This document shows positions 62,759 through 64,000 of a stretch of DNA of 64,000 bases, in pieces. Numbering within the stretch: the first letter of the stretch is position 1; each line of letters starts with the position of its first letter. The stretch comes from Bacteriovorax sp. MedPE-SWde (lineage in GTDB: Bacteria; Bdellovibrionota; Bacteriovoracia; Bacteriovoracales; Bacteriovoracaceae): NCBI GenBank assembly GCA_001874305.1, contig MPCU01000014.1, forward strand, positions 58,348 through 122,347. The letters run 5' to 3'. Made by a program: the position numbers and the translations under genes. The notes beneath the pieces were generated by a model. The model did no database searches. It worked only from the letters and a program-made list of their open reading frames with translations, and was not told the origin of the DNA.

Positions 62759-63901
62759 ATGAAGAAGAACGCTTTAGCACTACTAATTCCACTACTGATC
62801 ACTTCTTGTGGTCAAAATAGCAATAGAGTTGAAAATAAAACGACAAATCCTTCGTTTGATCAATTTACGGCCAGTGCAATAGCAGAAGTTGGTCAAGAGG
62901 CCACTTCTAATGAATCAGGTCTTTATTCAGGATCTAACTTTAACAATCTCAATATTAATTGCCTTTTTGATAATTTAAAAACGACAAGGACTGTAGTGAA
63001 GGTTGATATCGATGATATCTTTGTTTACGAGGTTAAAGAATTCAACTCAAAAAAAGAAAGCTCTGATGAAAGCTGTCCAGAATCATTATCAGTTGAAAAG
63101 AAGTTAATAAAGAGAACACACGCTGGAGAAATAAGACAGCTTAAAGAACTCGCGAACGGTGAAACATCAGAATGTAAAAGAGATTGTACAAGCTCTCCTT
63201 CTTTAGAAGGTGATAAGATTGCATATAACTATTCTGGAGTATATGAATTCGAAAAAAGAGAAGTACAATTAAGTGGAAAGATTATTCCTAATCTAGAGTC
63301 CCCTTGGTTAACTCAGTTTGTTAATATAAAACAAAGTATCACTCCAATTGGAGGAAATGATACAATAATCATGAAACAAGATTTTAAACTATCTCAGAAT
63401 CTTAATACTGATCTTATTAGTATTGATTTTGATAGTTATGAATTAGAAATATATGACTCTCTAGCAATAGATATTACAGAAGAGACAATGGGTAAATTGG
63501 CCGGTAAAAACTATATCCAAGGTAACGATCACCGAGAGGTAATAAGCATTTCTAATGATCTTGAAGATAAAACAATGACTGTAGAGAAAGAGCGAATACT
63601 TATCACTGGTCAAAAATGTATTACTCAGAAAATAGCAACAATAAGTAAGATTGAAGAAAAGTCAGATCAAGCACGACGTCTTAGGCTAGATGAAGATATC
63701 TTAACAATTGTATTAACTGACCAAAAAACTATTCTTGATACTGAAAAAACAGATGTTGAGAGTCATGCGCTTTGCAAGGATGCTTTTGATAAGGATAGAG
63801 ACCCTACGACTATACATAAGTTCATAAAAATTGATGAAAATGGTAGTCTTATAATAGACATCACAAGAACAGAGACAGGTCGTATTTTTAATCAACAATA
63901 A
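62759..63901 (+). CDS. Lipoprotein, unknown function
   Basis: The ATG at 62759 starts a lipoprotein signal (LALLIPLLITSC, Cys17); an in-frame ATG at 62747 would add four residues. The 380-residue mature protein is rich in beta-strand and Thr/Ser, with several cysteines (CLFDN, SCPES, ECKRDC, KCITQ, LCKDA), probably exported and disulfide-bonded. No family recognised. GGACCT weakly resembles a ribosome site. Confidence 0.65.
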   Translation: MKKNALALLIPLLITSCGQNSNRVENKTTNPSFDQFTASAIAEVGQEATSNESGLYSGSNFNNLNINCLFDNLKTTRTVVKVDIDDIFVYEVKEFNSKKESSDESCPESLSVEKKLIKRTHAGEIRQLKELANGETSECKRDCTSSPSLEGDKIAYNYSGVYEFEKREVQLSGKIIPNLESPWLTQFVNIKQSITPIGGNDTIIMKQDFKLSQNLNTDLISIDFDSYELEIYDSLAIDITEETMGKLAGKNYIQGNDHREVISISNDLEDKTMTVEKERILITGQKCITQKIATISKIEEKSDQARRLRLDEDILTIVLTDQKTILDTEKTDVESHALCKDAFDKDRDPTTIHKFIKIDENGSLIIDITRTETGRIFNQQ

Positions 63902-63911
63902 CACCAATTTT

Positions 63912-63945
63912 TCTCTCTCTATGATAAAATATCAAAAGAGAGAGA
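63912..63945 (+). promoter_or_regulatory. Hairpin that would hide the ribosome site of the last gene
   Basis: TCTCTCTCT (63912-63920) is complementary to AGAGAGAGA (63937-63945), loop of 16 bases. The right arm is the only purine-rich sequence before the ATG at 63949, so folding would occlude it. It could also be a terminator-like element of the preceding gene. Confidence 0.35.
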
Positions 63946-63948
63946 TTT

Positions 63949-64000
63949 ATGGAAAATATAAGAAAGACTAAAATTGTAGTAATCATATTGAATATAATAA
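63949..64000 (+). CDS. Start of a gene cut by the window edge
   Basis: An open frame from ATG at 63949 to the end of the window. The 17 visible residues (MENIRKTKIVVIILNII) look like a charged N terminus followed by a hydrophobic segment, as in a signal peptide or membrane anchor. Nothing more can be said. Confidence 0.4.
   Translation, partial: MENIRKTKIVVIILNII

Noticed and set aside
1..64000. tRNA, rRNA, CRISPR, prophage or insertion sequences
   Set aside because: No cloverleaf-like sequence, repeat-spacer array, integrase, transposase or phage structural gene was seen on either strand.

Overview
The window is a gene-dense, AT-rich bacterial chromosome segment with about 62 protein genes. 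There is no rRNA, tRNA, CRISPR array, insertion sequence or integrase, and no gap between genes exceeds about 250 bases. The best guess is a Bdellovibrionota predator of the Bacteriovorax/Halobacteriovorax type. This is inference from low GC, many signal-peptide proteins and lipoproteins, surface hydrolases, a class I lysyl-tRNA synthetase and a complete-looking respiratory menaquinone locus. No marker in the window proves it.

Layout. 1-12.4 kb: two HExxH-type metalloprotease-like proteins, an Na+/alanine symporter, a secreted protein with a possible Cys-His-Asp triad, an MFS plus MMPL/RND exporter pair, an orphan DNA methyltransferase and a membrane histidine kinase. 12.5-27.2 kb: a biosynthetic cluster made of two convergent operons. 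27.4-32.6 kb: small secreted proteins and lipoproteins, a PilZ-like protein, an outer-membrane barrel and a ParB-like lipoprotein. 32.6-35.1 kb: a Hg-type MerR regulator with an ArsH flavoprotein, a DoxX-like membrane protein and a LysR regulator. 35.2-43.6 kb: a hybrid sensor kinase, a patatin with a probable outer-membrane barrel, a TRIC-type channel, and an operon of a beta-CASP nuclease, an AAA ATPase and an ATP-cone/PD-(D/E)xK protein. 43.6-54.6 kb: mixed housekeeping and secreted genes (class I LysRS, ABC substrate-binding protein, HNH-like protein, aminopeptidase P, EEP-nuclease lipoprotein). 54.7-61.5 kb: prenyl diphosphate synthase and menG-menF-menD-menA-menC. 61.5-64 kb: small lipoproteins, Dps and a truncated gene at the edge.

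The most interesting system is the 12.5-27.2 kb cluster. The rightward operon encodes three adenylating enzymes (one FAAL-like, one OleC-like, one shortened at the N terminus), a FabH-like ketosynthase III with an intact Cys-His-Asn triad, a short-chain dehydrogenase, a Ser-type alpha/beta hydrolase, a membrane hexapeptide acyltransferase, a haem-oxygenase-like diiron oxidase and an acyl carrier protein. The leftward operon encodes a two-gene acyl-CoA carboxylase, a second carrier protein, a D-2-hydroxyacid dehydrogenase and a large acyl-CoA dehydrogenase. No elongating KAS I/II, dehydratase or enoyl reductase is present. This suggests one FabH-type condensation of an activated acyl unit with a locally made carboxylated extender, followed by reduction, oxidation and possibly OleC-type ring closure. 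I do not recognise it as any characterised pathway.

A recurrent layout feature is that convergent genes end within a few bases of each other. In several cases both stop codons lie inside one shared hairpin.
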